NCBI RefSeq assembly: GCF_003044935.1
Contig: NZ_POXP01000001.1
Location: 248,001-312,000, forward strand
Direction of reading: 5' to 3'
Origin: Neisseria subflava
GTDB lineage: Bacteria > Pseudomonadota > Gammaproteobacteria > Burkholderiales > Neisseriaceae
Length of the DNA: 64,000 nucleotides
Part shown: in pieces, positions 42,167 to 51,278 of the stretch
Layout of the letters: each line of letters begins with the position of its first letter
Position numbering within the stretch: position 1 is the first letter of the stretch
Notes under the pieces: generated by a model
Seen by the model: only the letters and a program-made list of their open reading frames with translations
Databases searched by the model: none
Told to the model about the DNA's origin: nothing
Made by a program: the position numbers and the translations under genes

Positions 42167-44329
42167 ATGCAACAAAAAGTCCGTTTTCAAATCGAAGGCA
42201 TGACCTGTCAGGCCTGCGCTTCGCGTATTGAAAAAGTGTTGAACAAAAAAGATTTTGTCGAATCGGCGGGGGTGAACTTCGCCAGCGAGGAGGCGCAGGT
42301 TACGTTTGACGACAGCAAAACTTCCGCTGCCGACATTGCCAAAATCATTGAGAAAACCGGTTACGGCGCGAAGGAAAAAACGGAAGACGCGCTGCCGCAG
42401 CCCGAAGAAGCAGCGCATGTAAGCTGGCGGTTGTGGCTTTTGCTGGCCATTAATATTCCGTTCCTTATCGGCATGGCAGGGATGATGATTGGGCGGCACG
42501 ATTGGATGATTCCGCCTGTATGGCAATTTGTACTGGCAAGCATAGTGCAACTTTGGCTGGCCATCCCGTTTTACAAAAGCGCGTGGGCGAGCATTAAGGG
42601 CGGACTGGCGAATATGGACGTGTTGGTTACCATCGGTACGGTGTCGATTTACCTGTATTCCGTCTATATGCTGTTTTTCAGCCCGCACGCGGCGCACGGC
42701 ATGGCACACGTGTATTTTGAAGTAGGCGTGATGGTGATCGGTTTTGTGTCGCTGGGCAAATTTTTGGAACACCGCACCAAAAAATCCAGCCTGAACAGCT
42801 TGGGCTTGCTGCTCAAACTCACGCCGACCCAAGTCAACGTGCAACGCGATGGCGAATGGAAACAACTGCCCATCGACCAAGTGCAAATCGGCGACCTTAT
42901 CCGCGCCAACCACGGCGAACGCATTGCCGCCGACGGCATCATCGAGAGCGGCAGCGGTTGGGCGGATGAGAGCCATCTTACCGGCGAATCCAACCCCGAA
43001 GAGAAAAAAGCGGGCGGCAAAGTGTTGGCGGGTGCGTTGATGACCGAAGGCAGCGTGGTGTACCGCGCCACACAACTCGGCAGCCAAACCCTGCTTGGCG
43101 ACATGATGAACGCGCTGTCCGAAGCGCAGGGCAGTAAAGCGCCGATTGCGCGCGTGGCAGACAAGGCGGCGGCGGTGTTTGTGCCTGCCGTCGTGGGCAT
43201 CGCGCTTCTGACTTTTATCGCCACTTGGCTGGTAAAAGGCGATTGGACGGTTGCTCTGATGCACGCCGTTGCCGTTTTGGTAATTGCCTGCCCGTGCGCG
43301 CTCGGTCTGGCAACCCCTGCCGCGATTATGGTCGGCATGGGCAAAGCGGTGAAACACGGTATTTGGTTTAAAGACGCGGCGGCAATGGAAGAAGCCGCCC
43401 ACGTCGATGCCGTCGTGCTGGACAAAACCGGCACGCTGACCGAAGGCAGGCCGCAGGTTGCCGCCGTTTATTGCGTTCCCGACAGCGGCTTTGACGAAGA
43501 CGCTTTGTACCGCATCGCCGCCGCCGTCGAACAAAACGCCGCTCATCCGCTTGCCCGCGCCATCGTTTCCGCCGCCCAAGCGCGCGGTTTGGACATTCCC
43601 GCCGCACAAAACGCGCAAACCGTTGTCGGCGCAGGCATTACCGCCGAAGTGGAAGGCGTGGGTTTGGTGAAAGCAGGCAAAGCCGAATTTGCCGAACTGA
43701 CCTTGCCGAAGTTTTCAGACGGCGTTTGGGACATTGCAAGCATTGTTGCAGTCTCGGTCGATAACAAACCTATCGGCGCATTCGCACTTGCAGACGCGTT
43801 GAAAGCCGATACCGCCGAAGCCGTAGGCCGTCTGAAAAAACACAATATCGATGTCTATATTATGAGCGGCGACAACCAAGGTACGGTCGAATATGTCGCC
43901 AAACAACTGGGCATCGCACACGCCTTTGGTAATATGAGTCCGCGCGATAAAGCCGCTGAAGTGCAGAAACTCAAAGCCGCCGGCAAAACCGTGGCGATGG
44001 TCGGCGACGGCATCAACGACGCACCCGCGCTCGCCGCCGCCAACGTCAGCTTCGCCATGAAAGGCGGTGCGGACGTTGCCGAACACACCGCATCCGCCAC
44101 ACTGATGCAGCATTCGGTCAACCAGCTCGCCGATGCCCTGCTGGTGTCGCAGGCAACTTTGAAAAACATCAAGCAAAACCTGTTTTTCGCCTTCTTCTAC
44201 AATATTTTGGGCATTCCGCTCGCCGCGCTCGGCTTTTTAAACCCCGTCATCGCAGGCGCGGCAATGGCGGCAAGCTCGGTTTCGGTATTGGGTAATGCCT
44301 TGCGCCTGAAACGGGTGAACATTGAGTGA
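42167..44329 (+). CDS. copA: Copper-exporting P1B-type ATPase CopA
   Basis: 720 residues. One N-terminal HMA domain with Cys14/Cys17 (GMTCQACASRI), membrane helices, the actuator motif ESHLTGESNPEEKKAG, the metal channel CPC at residues 375-377, phosphorylation Asp419 in DKTGTLTEG, the HP motif AAHPLARAI and the hinge MVGDGINDAPALAAA. It pumps Cu(I) out of the cytoplasm, important against host copper. A neisserial AG-type DUS at 43825-43836 is inside the P-domain, so the 3' part of the gene is native in dialect. Confidence 0.96.
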   Translation: MQQKVRFQIEGMTCQACASRIEKVLNKKDFVESAGVNFASEEAQVTFDDSKTSAADIAKIIEKTGYGAKEKTEDALPQPEEAAHVSWRLWLLLAINIPFLIGMAGMMIGRHDWMIPPVWQFVLASIVQLWLAIPFYKSAWASIKGGLANMDVLVTIGTVSIYLYSVYMLFFSPHAAHGMAHVYFEVGVMVIGFVSLGKFLEHRTKKSSLNSLGLLLKLTPTQVNVQRDGEWKQLPIDQVQIGDLIRANHGERIAADGIIESGSGWADESHLTGESNPEEKKAGGKVLAGALMTEGSVVYRATQLGSQTLLGDMMNALSEAQGSKAPIARVADKAAAVFVPAVVGIALLTFIATWLVKGDWTVALMHAVAVLVIACPCALGLATPAAIMVGMGKAVKHGIWFKDAAAMEEAAHVDAVVLDKTGTLTEGRPQVAAVYCVPDSGFDEDALYRIAAAVEQNAAHPLARAIVSAAQARGLDIPAAQNAQTVVGAGITAEVEGVGLVKAGKAEFAELTLPKFSDGVWDIASIVAVSVDNKPIGAFALADALKADTAEAVGRLKKHNIDVYIMSGDNQGTVEYVAKQLGIAHAFGNMSPRDKAAEVQKLKAAGKTVAMVGDGINDAPALAAANVSFAMKGGADVAEHTASATLMQHSVNQLADALLVSQATLKNIKQNLFFAFFYNILGIPLAALGFLNPVIAGAAMAASSVSVLGNALRLKRVNIE

Positions 44330-44337
44330 TAATATAA

Positions 44338-44370
44338 AGGCCGTCTGAAGATTGTTTTTTCAGACGGCCT
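44338..44370 (+). terminator. DUS-pair terminator after copA
   Basis: AGGCCGTCTGAA (44338-44349) and TTCAGACGGCCT (44359-44370). Confidence 0.8.
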
Positions 44371-44400
44371 GTCATCAAATATTTTTGGAGAAATAATCAG

Positions 44401-44883
44401 ATGAAAACACTTCGTTTATTGTTTGGTTTAGCATTGGTTGCCACTGCATTTAGCGTGCAGGCTGAGGATTACAGCGAGAAGCAGCACGATAAGCTGATAC
44501 GGGAATGCAATCGGAACAATCTGGAGAGTTGCGTCACTGCGGCCATTTGGATGCGCGATTATCTTGAAGCGCCTGCTCATGCGTATCCGTTTCTGAAAAA
44601 AGCCTGCGATGGCGGCAATATGCGCGGCTGCAATGTTTTGGGTAATCTGTATCTCAATCCGTCCAGCGGTTTGGGCATGGATTATGCCGCCGCAGTCAAG
44701 CTCTACGAGCGAGCCTGTAAAGGCGGTTATGAAAATGCCTGTACCAATTTTGAAGAAACTAAAGCAGAGATGGCGCAAGGCAATACACCAGACCGCGACA
44801 GCCGTTTAAACCAACTGAGCGAATCTTGTGCTTTGGAAAACGAATCCGCTTGTCAGGCGTTAATGATGGAAATGCAACGTTGA
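44401..44883 (+). CDS. Sel1-like repeat periplasmic protein
   Basis: 160 residues: signal peptide MKTLRLLFGLALVATAFSVQA, then Sel1/TPR-like helical repeats with paired Cys: YPFLKKACDGGNMRGCNVLGNLYL and VKLYERACKGGYENACTNFEE, a pattern of HcpA-type cysteine-rich repeat proteins, each repeat closed by a disulfide. It may be a protein-protein adaptor in the periplasm. Role unknown. Confidence 0.82.
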   Translation: MKTLRLLFGLALVATAFSVQAEDYSEKQHDKLIRECNRNNLESCVTAAIWMRDYLEAPAHAYPFLKKACDGGNMRGCNVLGNLYLNPSSGLGMDYAAAVKLYERACKGGYENACTNFEETKAEMAQGNTPDRDSRLNQLSESCALENESACQALMMEMQR

Positions 44884-44894
44884 GCGTCACGCTG

Positions 44895-44930
44895 AGGCCG
44901 TTTGAAGATTGTTTTTCAGACGGCCTTTAA
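44895..44930 (+). terminator. DUS-pair terminator after the Sel1-like gene
   Basis: AGGCCGTTTGAA (one change) and TTCAGACGGCCT; short T tail. Confidence 0.6.
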
Positions 44931-44972
44931 TCCATATTTTCTGATTTCGAGACTTAAGCGGGAGTATGTCGT

Positions 44973-45230
44973 ATGGACATGATGTTGTTTACCAATATTG
45001 TATTGATTGTTTTATGTATTTTTACCATGTTGCTGGTGTGGTCGCGTAACTGGAAACGCAAGCAGGCGTATTTTGAGAAAATCAAAAGCAATCCGGAAAA
45101 CCTCAAATGGGTTGGGCAGAATCTGACTGGTCAGGAATGGAAGGATTTGAAAGCCGTGAGCGACCGTTTTGGGCTGCCCATGTTGCAGGCCAAGCAATTA
45201 ATTGATTTTTATAAAAACAGTCAGCTCTAA
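44973..45230 (+). CDS. Small membrane-anchored protein of unknown function
   Basis: 85 residues: an N-terminal span (about residues 4-24, LFTNIVLIVLCIFTMLLVW) followed by a basic stretch and a soluble tail, NLKWVGQNLTGQEWKDLKAV and RFGLPMLQAKQLIDFYKN. The tail would face the cytoplasm by the positive-inside rule. No family recognised. Confidence 0.65.
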   Translation: MDMMLFTNIVLIVLCIFTMLLVWSRNWKRKQAYFEKIKSNPENLKWVGQNLTGQEWKDLKAVSDRFGLPMLQAKQLIDFYKNSQL

Positions 45231-45264
45231 TTGATGATTTAACGATAGAACTTGACTGAAGTTA

Positions 45265-45318
45265 AGGCCGTCTGAAATAGCACTCTTATAATAATATAAG
45301 TGATATTTCAGACGGCCT
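45265..45318 (+). terminator. Long extended DUS hairpin
   Basis: The DUS arms (45265-45276, 45307-45318) continue into GAAATA/TATTTC and CACT-TTATA/TATAA-GTG, giving a nearly uninterrupted stem of about 25 bp around a small A+T loop. Confidence 0.8.
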
Positions 45319-45352
45319 TGCTGTTGATTCAAATAAAGGGAGGAGAACAAAA

Positions 45353-45919
45353 ATGACCGTTTACTTAATCGGCGACTCCGTTCGGCTTGCTTCGGAGCCT
45401 TACACGCGCGCCGCTTTGCCTGAGGCGGAAATTGTTTCTCCATCGGAAAACTGCCGTTCGTCGCATGATGTGTTAGAGCATATCGGGCAATGGACAGAGG
45501 GCGCGACTGTGGGAGACATTATCCACATCAACTGCGGTTTGCACGACATCCGCCACAATCAAGGCTGTAACGGGCCGGTGGCCGATATAAAAACCTATCG
45601 CAGCAACCTGATTCAAATTTTCGATTATCTGAAACAGACAGGGGCAAAAATTATTTGGGCGAGCAGTACGCCGTTTTTGGAAAGCGTACACAATATCGTC
45701 AAACCCTCGCGCCGCTATCTGGCCGACTTGAAGGCCTATAACCGTGTGGCGGAGGATTTGGCAAGGCAATATGGTTTTACCGTCAATGATTTATACAGTC
45801 TGATGTTTGAGCAGGATTTGACCGATGTGATGCTGTGCGATGGACTTCATTTCAATGAGTTCGGCAGCAAGATGATAGGCGAGGCAGTAGCCGAAGCGAT
45901 ATTGAAACAGTTGTGCTAA
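45353..45919 (+). CDS. SGNH/GDSL-type hydrolase
   Basis: 188 residues: block I MTVYLIGDSVRLAS with the nucleophile Ser9, a Gly/Asn block (IHINCGLHD), and the C-terminal DGLHFNEFGSKMIGEA with the catalytic Asp and His. No signal peptide, so probably cytoplasmic. The family includes esterases and O-acetyl hydrolases; the substrate is not predictable. GGGAGG precedes the ATG. Confidence 0.8.
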   Translation: MTVYLIGDSVRLASEPYTRAALPEAEIVSPSENCRSSHDVLEHIGQWTEGATVGDIIHINCGLHDIRHNQGCNGPVADIKTYRSNLIQIFDYLKQTGAKIIWASSTPFLESVHNIVKPSRRYLADLKAYNRVAEDLARQYGFTVNDLYSLMFEQDLTDVMLCDGLHFNEFGSKMIGEAVAEAILKQLC

Positions 45920-46035
45920 CTTGACGTAATCCATTTTTATTATGTTTTTAATATTGAGACAGACTTTAAGTTGCAACCCAATATCTATTGGGGTATAGTG
46001 ATTACTCTTATCAACATGAAACTAAGAAGGAATAA

Positions 46036-46353
46036 ATGATGACTGGCAAATTAGATCAAATCAGCGGTGAAGTAAAAGAGAAAGCCGGCGAAGTTCTTGA
46101 CGATTCCAAACTCAAAGCTGAAGGCGTAGTTCAACAAGGCGTCGGTAAGACAAAAGAAGTTGCTGCGGATGCTAAAGAAAAAGCAGAAAACTTTGCAGGC
46201 GAGGCTAAAGAAAAAGTAGAAAACTTTGCAGGTGAAGCTAAAGAAAAAGCAGCTCATTTAGCCGGTGAAGCCAAAGAGAAAGTAGCACACTTGGCTGAAG
46301 AAGCCAAAGAAAAAGCTGAAGGCTTGATTAATGATATTAAAAGCAAATTTTAA
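46036..46353 (+). CDS. CsbD-like/LEA-repeat stress protein
   Basis: 105 residues (104 if the second ATG is used; AGAAGGAA is upstream). The first 45 residues match the CsbD pattern (KLDQISGEVKEKAGEVLDDS, GVVQQGVGKTKE). The rest consists of 11-12-residue repeats of the form GEAKEKVENFA / GEAKEKAAHLA / EEAKEKAEGL, as in late-embryogenesis-abundant-type proteins, highly charged and helical when dried. A role in desiccation or envelope stress is likely but unproven. Confidence 0.75.
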   Translation: MMTGKLDQISGEVKEKAGEVLDDSKLKAEGVVQQGVGKTKEVAADAKEKAENFAGEAKEKVENFAGEAKEKAAHLAGEAKEKVAHLAEEAKEKAEGLINDIKSKF

Positions 46354-46368
46354 TATTTAAAGAATAAA

Positions 46369-46402
46369 AGGCCGTCTGAAAGATTTTTCAGACGGCCTTT
46401 GT
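46369..46402 (+). terminator. DUS-pair terminator between the CsbD-like gene and trpD
   Basis: AGGCCGTCTGAA (46369-46380) and TTCAGACGGCCT (46387-46398), T runs on both sides, between convergent genes. Confidence 0.85.
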
Positions 46403-46417
46403 TTATGGTTTTAAAGT

Positions 46418-47446
46418 TTAGGCAAACTGTTTGCCAAATTCGATAAACTCGTCTTTTTTGGCTTTGGCTTTGCCGGAGTCGATGGCTTCTTGCGCGGCTT
46501 TGACACCGTCCGCCAGCGATGCGACCACATTTCCTGCGTAGAGCGCGGCGGCTGCATTGAGGACGACGATGTCGCGTGCGGCACCGACTTTGCCATCCAG
46601 CACTTCGTTCATTTTTTGCAGGGATTCTTGCGCGTTTTCGACTTTGATTTCGTCCAAATTGCGGCGGATTTCCATGCCGAAATCGGCCGGGCTGATATCG
46701 TATTCGGTGATTTTGCCGTCTTTCAGTTCGGCAACGCGGGTTTTGCCGGTCAGCGTGATTTCATCCAAACCGCCTTCGCCGCACACAACCAAAACATGTT
46801 TGGAACCAAGCTGTTGCAATACGCGGGAAAGAATGCCGCACAAGTCGATGTGGAACACGCCCAAGAGTTGGTTTGCCGCGCCGGCAGGATTGGTCAGTGG
46901 GCCCAAGATATTGAAGATGCTGCGGAATCCGAGCGAACGGCGGACAGGGGCAACATAGCGCATGGCGCTGTGATGGTTGGGCGCGAACATAAAGCCGATG
47001 CCGGTTTGCTGAATGCTTTGGGCAACCTGTTCGGGGTTGAGATTGAGGTTGGCGCCCATTTGTTCCATGACATCGGCAGCGCCGCTGGATGAAGAAACGG
47101 AGCGACCGCCGTGTTTGGCAACTTGCGCGCCTGCCGCAGCCGCGACAAACATGGAAGTTGTGGAAATATTGAAGGTTTTGGCACCGTCGCCGCCTGTGCC
47201 GACAATATCGACCAAGTCATCGGCGTTTTCCAGCGGCACTTTGGTGGCAAATTCACGCATCACGCTGGCTGCGGCGGTAATCTCGGAAACGGTTTCAACT
47301 TTAATCCGCAGGCCGGTCAGGATGGCGGCGATTTGCTCGGGCGGAACTTGGCCGCTCATGATTTGGCGCATGAGGTCGGTCATTTCATCGTAGAAAAGTT
47401 CGTTGTTGCTGATGAGGCGTTCAATCGCTTGTTGAGGGGTAATCAT
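46418..47446 (-). CDS. trpD: Anthranilate phosphoribosyltransferase
   Basis: 342 residues: glycine-rich PRPP loop [74 protein letters not shown] and EGGLDEI. It joins anthranilate to PRPP, the second step of tryptophan synthesis. It is 88 bases downstream of trpG on the same strand, with an extended DUS hairpin between them. trpE is about 8 kb away, so the pathway is split. Confidence 0.95.
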   Translation of the reverse strand: MITPQQAIERLISNNELFYDEMTDLMRQIMSGQVPPEQIAAILTGLRIKVETVSEITAAASVMREFATKVPLENADDLVDIVGTGGDGAKTFNISTTSMFVAAAAGAQVAKHGGRSVSSSSGAADVMEQMGANLNLNPEQVAQSIQQTGIGFMFAPNHHSAMRYVAPVRRSLGFRSIFNILGPLTNPAGAANQLLGVFHIDLCGILSRVLQQLGSKHVLVVCGEGGLDEITLTGKTRVAELKDGKITEYDISPADFGMEIRRNLDEIKVENAQESLQKMNEVLDGKVGAARDIVVLNAAAALYAGNVVASLADGVKAAQEAIDSGKAKAKKDEFIEFGKQFA

Positions 47447-47478
47447 GATTTTTCCTTTGTTCGTGTCCGATGTGATTC

Positions 47479-47530
47479 AGGCCGTCTGAAAATGCGGTTT
47501 GAACACTGTCAAACACATTTCAGACGGCCT
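47479..47530 (-). terminator. Extended DUS hairpin between trpG and trpD
   Basis: DUS arms 47479-47490 and 47519-47530 extended inward by AATG-GGTTTG/CAAAC-CATT pairing. Would limit read-through from trpG into trpD. Confidence 0.75.
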
Positions 47531-47534
47531 TTCA

Positions 47535-48125
47535 TTAAGATTTTTGCGGGTGATAATTTTTGAATTCTTCCAAGAAGTTTTTCAGCATATCGTGGCCGTG
47601 TTCGGTCAGCAGGGCTTCGGGGTGGAACTGTACGCCTTCAACGGCATATTCTTTGTGGCGTACGCCCATGATTTCGCCGTCTTCCGTCCACGCGGTAATT
47701 TCGAGGCAGTCGGGCAGGGTGGCGCGGTCGATGGCCAGGCTGTGGTAGCGCGTGCAGTTGACCGGATTGGACAGGTCTTTAAACATGCCTGTGCCGTGAT
47801 GGAAAACGGGGGAGACTTTGCCGTGCATCATCGTTTGCGCGCGCACGACATTGCCACCGAACGCTTCGCCCATGGTTTGATGGCCGAGGCACACGCCCAT
47901 GACGGGCAGCCTGCCGGCAAAGTGCTGCATGGCTGCAACAGAAATGCCTGCTTCTTTAGGGGAACAAGGGCCGGGGCCGATAACCAGATATTGCGGTTTT
48001 AGGGCTTCGATTTCTTCGATGGTGATTTCATCGTTGCAGCGAACCAAAACTTCCTGCCCCAATTCGGCAAAGTATTGGACGATGTTGTAGGTGAAGCTGT
48101 CGTAATTATCAATGAATAAAAGCAT
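47535..48125 (-). CDS. trpG: Anthranilate synthase component II (glutamine amidotransferase)
   Basis: 196 residues from ATG 48125, which has AAAGG 8 bases upstream; a TTG in frame just before it is less likely. Class I amidotransferase: [30 protein letters not shown], nucleophile Cys79 in [16 protein letters not shown], and the His-x-Glu of [14 protein letters not shown]. It supplies ammonia to TrpE and perhaps also to PabB, since many bacteria share one subunit. Confidence 0.94.
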   Translation of the reverse strand: MLLFIDNYDSFTYNIVQYFAELGQEVLVRCNDEITIEEIEALKPQYLVIGPGPCSPKEAGISVAAMQHFAGRLPVMGVCLGHQTMGEAFGGNVVRAQTMMHGKVSPVFHHGTGMFKDLSNPVNCTRYHSLAIDRATLPDCLEITAWTEDGEIMGVRHKEYAVEGVQFHPEALLTEHGHDMLKNFLEEFKNYHPQKS

Positions 48126-48300
48126 TTGCAAACCTTTAATGACATTTTGGCAGACAGGGTAAGGCCCGCCAAAAGTGTAAAAATCGTTTATGTTTGCATA
48201 ATATCACAATCTTTACCTAAAGGCCGTCTGAAACGGCGGATAAGACAAAACAGCTAAAAAATGCTATGCTTTACGCTTTGAACCTAATCTGTTTGAAGTG

Positions 48301-49842
48301 ATGAAAAAGTATCTTATCCCGACTGCCGCCGTCGTTGTCGCCGCTGCGCTCGGCACGCCTTATTATCTTGGTGTCAAAGCGGAAGAAAGCCTGACCGAGC
48401 AACAAAAGCTGTTGCAGGAATCCGGTTTCCTGACCGTTGAGTCCCACCAATACGATCGCGGCTGGTTCAGTTCAACCGAGACGACCGTCATCCGCCTCAA
48501 ACCGACCCTGCTTCAAAATACGCAAAAATACCTGCCGGACAATTTGAAAACCGTCCTGCAAGAGCCGATTACGGTCGTCAACCACGTAACACACGGCCCG
48601 TTTGCCGGCGGCTTCGGTACGCGTGCCCATGTGGAAACCGAGTTCCAATACCATCCGGAAACCAAAAAAGTTTTAGACCGCTTCTTCGGCCAGCAAACGC
48701 CGTTGACCATGACCAATACGGTTTACCTTTCCGGCGACGGCAAACTCAGCCTCAATATTCCCGCCTTCGATTATGAAGAGCTTTCCGGTATCAAGCTCAA
48801 CTGGAAAGGCTTTAGCGGCAATACCGATTACAGCCAAGGCTTCAAAAGCTATCGCCACGATTACCTTGCGCCGTCTTTACAAGTCAAATTGGCCGACAAA
48901 GGCGATGTGTCTTTGGAAAACCTGCGCTTCCAATCCGAGACGGAAGACGGCCTGACCAAGCTTGCTTTGGGCAAGAGCAGCATTACGCTGGATAAATTCC
49001 TGCTGCAATGGAAAGAAAACATCGATTACAACGTTAAGTTGAATGAGTTGGTCAACCTTGTGACCAACCTGCAAATCGGTGCATTTATCAATCCGACCGG
49101 CACGATTGCTCCGTCTAAAATCGAAGTCAACAAACTGCGTTTCGATACCCAGACCAGCGAAGTCGATAAATTCATCAACAGTGAAGGCCGCTTCCAATTT
49201 GAAAGCCTGACTTATGGCGAAGACAAATACGGCCCTCTGGACATCAATGTCGCTGCTGAGCATTTGGATGCGGCATCACTTTTGGCATTGAAAAACAAAA
49301 TTGCCGAAGTGTCCGTGAAGAAAATGAGCGAAGAAGAAATTCAGGCTTCCTTGATTCAGACGGCCAAAAACGAGGCTTCGGGCCTGTTTACCAATAATCC
49401 GGTTTTGAACGTCAAAACCTTCAAATTCACCATGCCTCATGGTGATGTCGATGTCAGCGGCAAACTCGCGTTTAAAGGTTTGACGGCCAAAGACCTCAAC
49501 AGCCTGGGCGATATGCTGAAAAAAACCGAAGCCGACTTCAACATGAGCGTACCGCAAAAATTGTTGGAACAACTCGCCGTCAACCAAGCAAGCAGCCTGT
49601 TTAGCGTCAATGCCGAAGATGAAGCCGCAGGCCGTGCCAGCATCGACGATATCAACGAGACCTTGCGCCTGATGGTGGACAGCACCATTAAAAGCATGGC
49701 AAGTGAGAAATATCTGACCTTAGAAAACGATAATGTCAAAACCCATCTGACTCTGCAAAACAGCGAGTTGAAATTAAACGGAAAAGTTCTTCAAAGCGAC
49801 CCGGAACCCGAGTTTGACGAATCAGACTTTCCCAATAACTAA
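48301..49842 (+). CDS. DUF945 (YdgA)-family protein
   Basis: 513 residues from ATG 48301. N-terminal signal anchor (MKKYLIPTAAVVVAAALGTPYYLG) followed by the DUF945 region: EESLTEQQKLLQESGFLTVESHQYDRGWFSSTETTVIRLKP. The rest is rich in beta strands, ending in PEPEFDESDFPNN. The family is predicted periplasmic and membrane-tethered; related to AsmA-like large envelope proteins in general shape only. Function unknown. Confidence 0.82.
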   Translation: MKKYLIPTAAVVVAAALGTPYYLGVKAEESLTEQQKLLQESGFLTVESHQYDRGWFSSTETTVIRLKPTLLQNTQKYLPDNLKTVLQEPITVVNHVTHGPFAGGFGTRAHVETEFQYHPETKKVLDRFFGQQTPLTMTNTVYLSGDGKLSLNIPAFDYEELSGIKLNWKGFSGNTDYSQGFKSYRHDYLAPSLQVKLADKGDVSLENLRFQSETEDGLTKLALGKSSITLDKFLLQWKENIDYNVKLNELVNLVTNLQIGAFINPTGTIAPSKIEVNKLRFDTQTSEVDKFINSEGRFQFESLTYGEDKYGPLDINVAAEHLDAASLLALKNKIAEVSVKKMSEEEIQASLIQTAKNEASGLFTNNPVLNVKTFKFTMPHGDVDVSGKLAFKGLTAKDLNSLGDMLKKTEADFNMSVPQKLLEQLAVNQASSLFSVNAEDEAAGRASIDDINETLRLMVDSTIKSMASEKYLTLENDNVKTHLTLQNSELKLNGKVLQSDPEPEFDESDFPNN

Positions 49843-49860
49843 TCCTCAATCACACAAACA

Positions 49861-49891
49861 GCGGTTTTAACTTCCCGGAAGTTAAAACCGC
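49861..49891. repeat. 14-bp perfect hairpin without U-tract before panD
   Basis: GCGGTTTTAACTTC (49861-49874) and GAAGTTAAAACCGC (49878-49891) with a 3-base loop; no T run on either side and not built from a DUS. It is 29 bases before the panD ATG, in the 78-base gap after the DUF945 gene. Confidence 0.75.
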
Positions 49892-49920
49892 AAATCAACC
49901 CACAATCAAAAAGGAAACCC

Positions 49921-51221
<1,301 letters not shown>

Positions 51222-51237
51222 GGGCAAATAAGTTAAA

Positions 51238-51272
51238 AGGCCGTCTGAAAGCATTTTCAGACGGCCTTTTTA
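51238..51272 (+). terminator. DUS-pair terminator between kdsA and mutL
   Basis: AGGCCGTCTGAA (51238-51249) and TTCAGACGGCCT (51256-51267), T run, between convergent genes. Confidence 0.85.
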
Positions 51273-51278
51273 TCGGCG

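Noticed and set aside
42098-43618. 506-codon antisense frame across copA
   Set aside because: Mirror of copA codon usage; no motif, and copA is intact.
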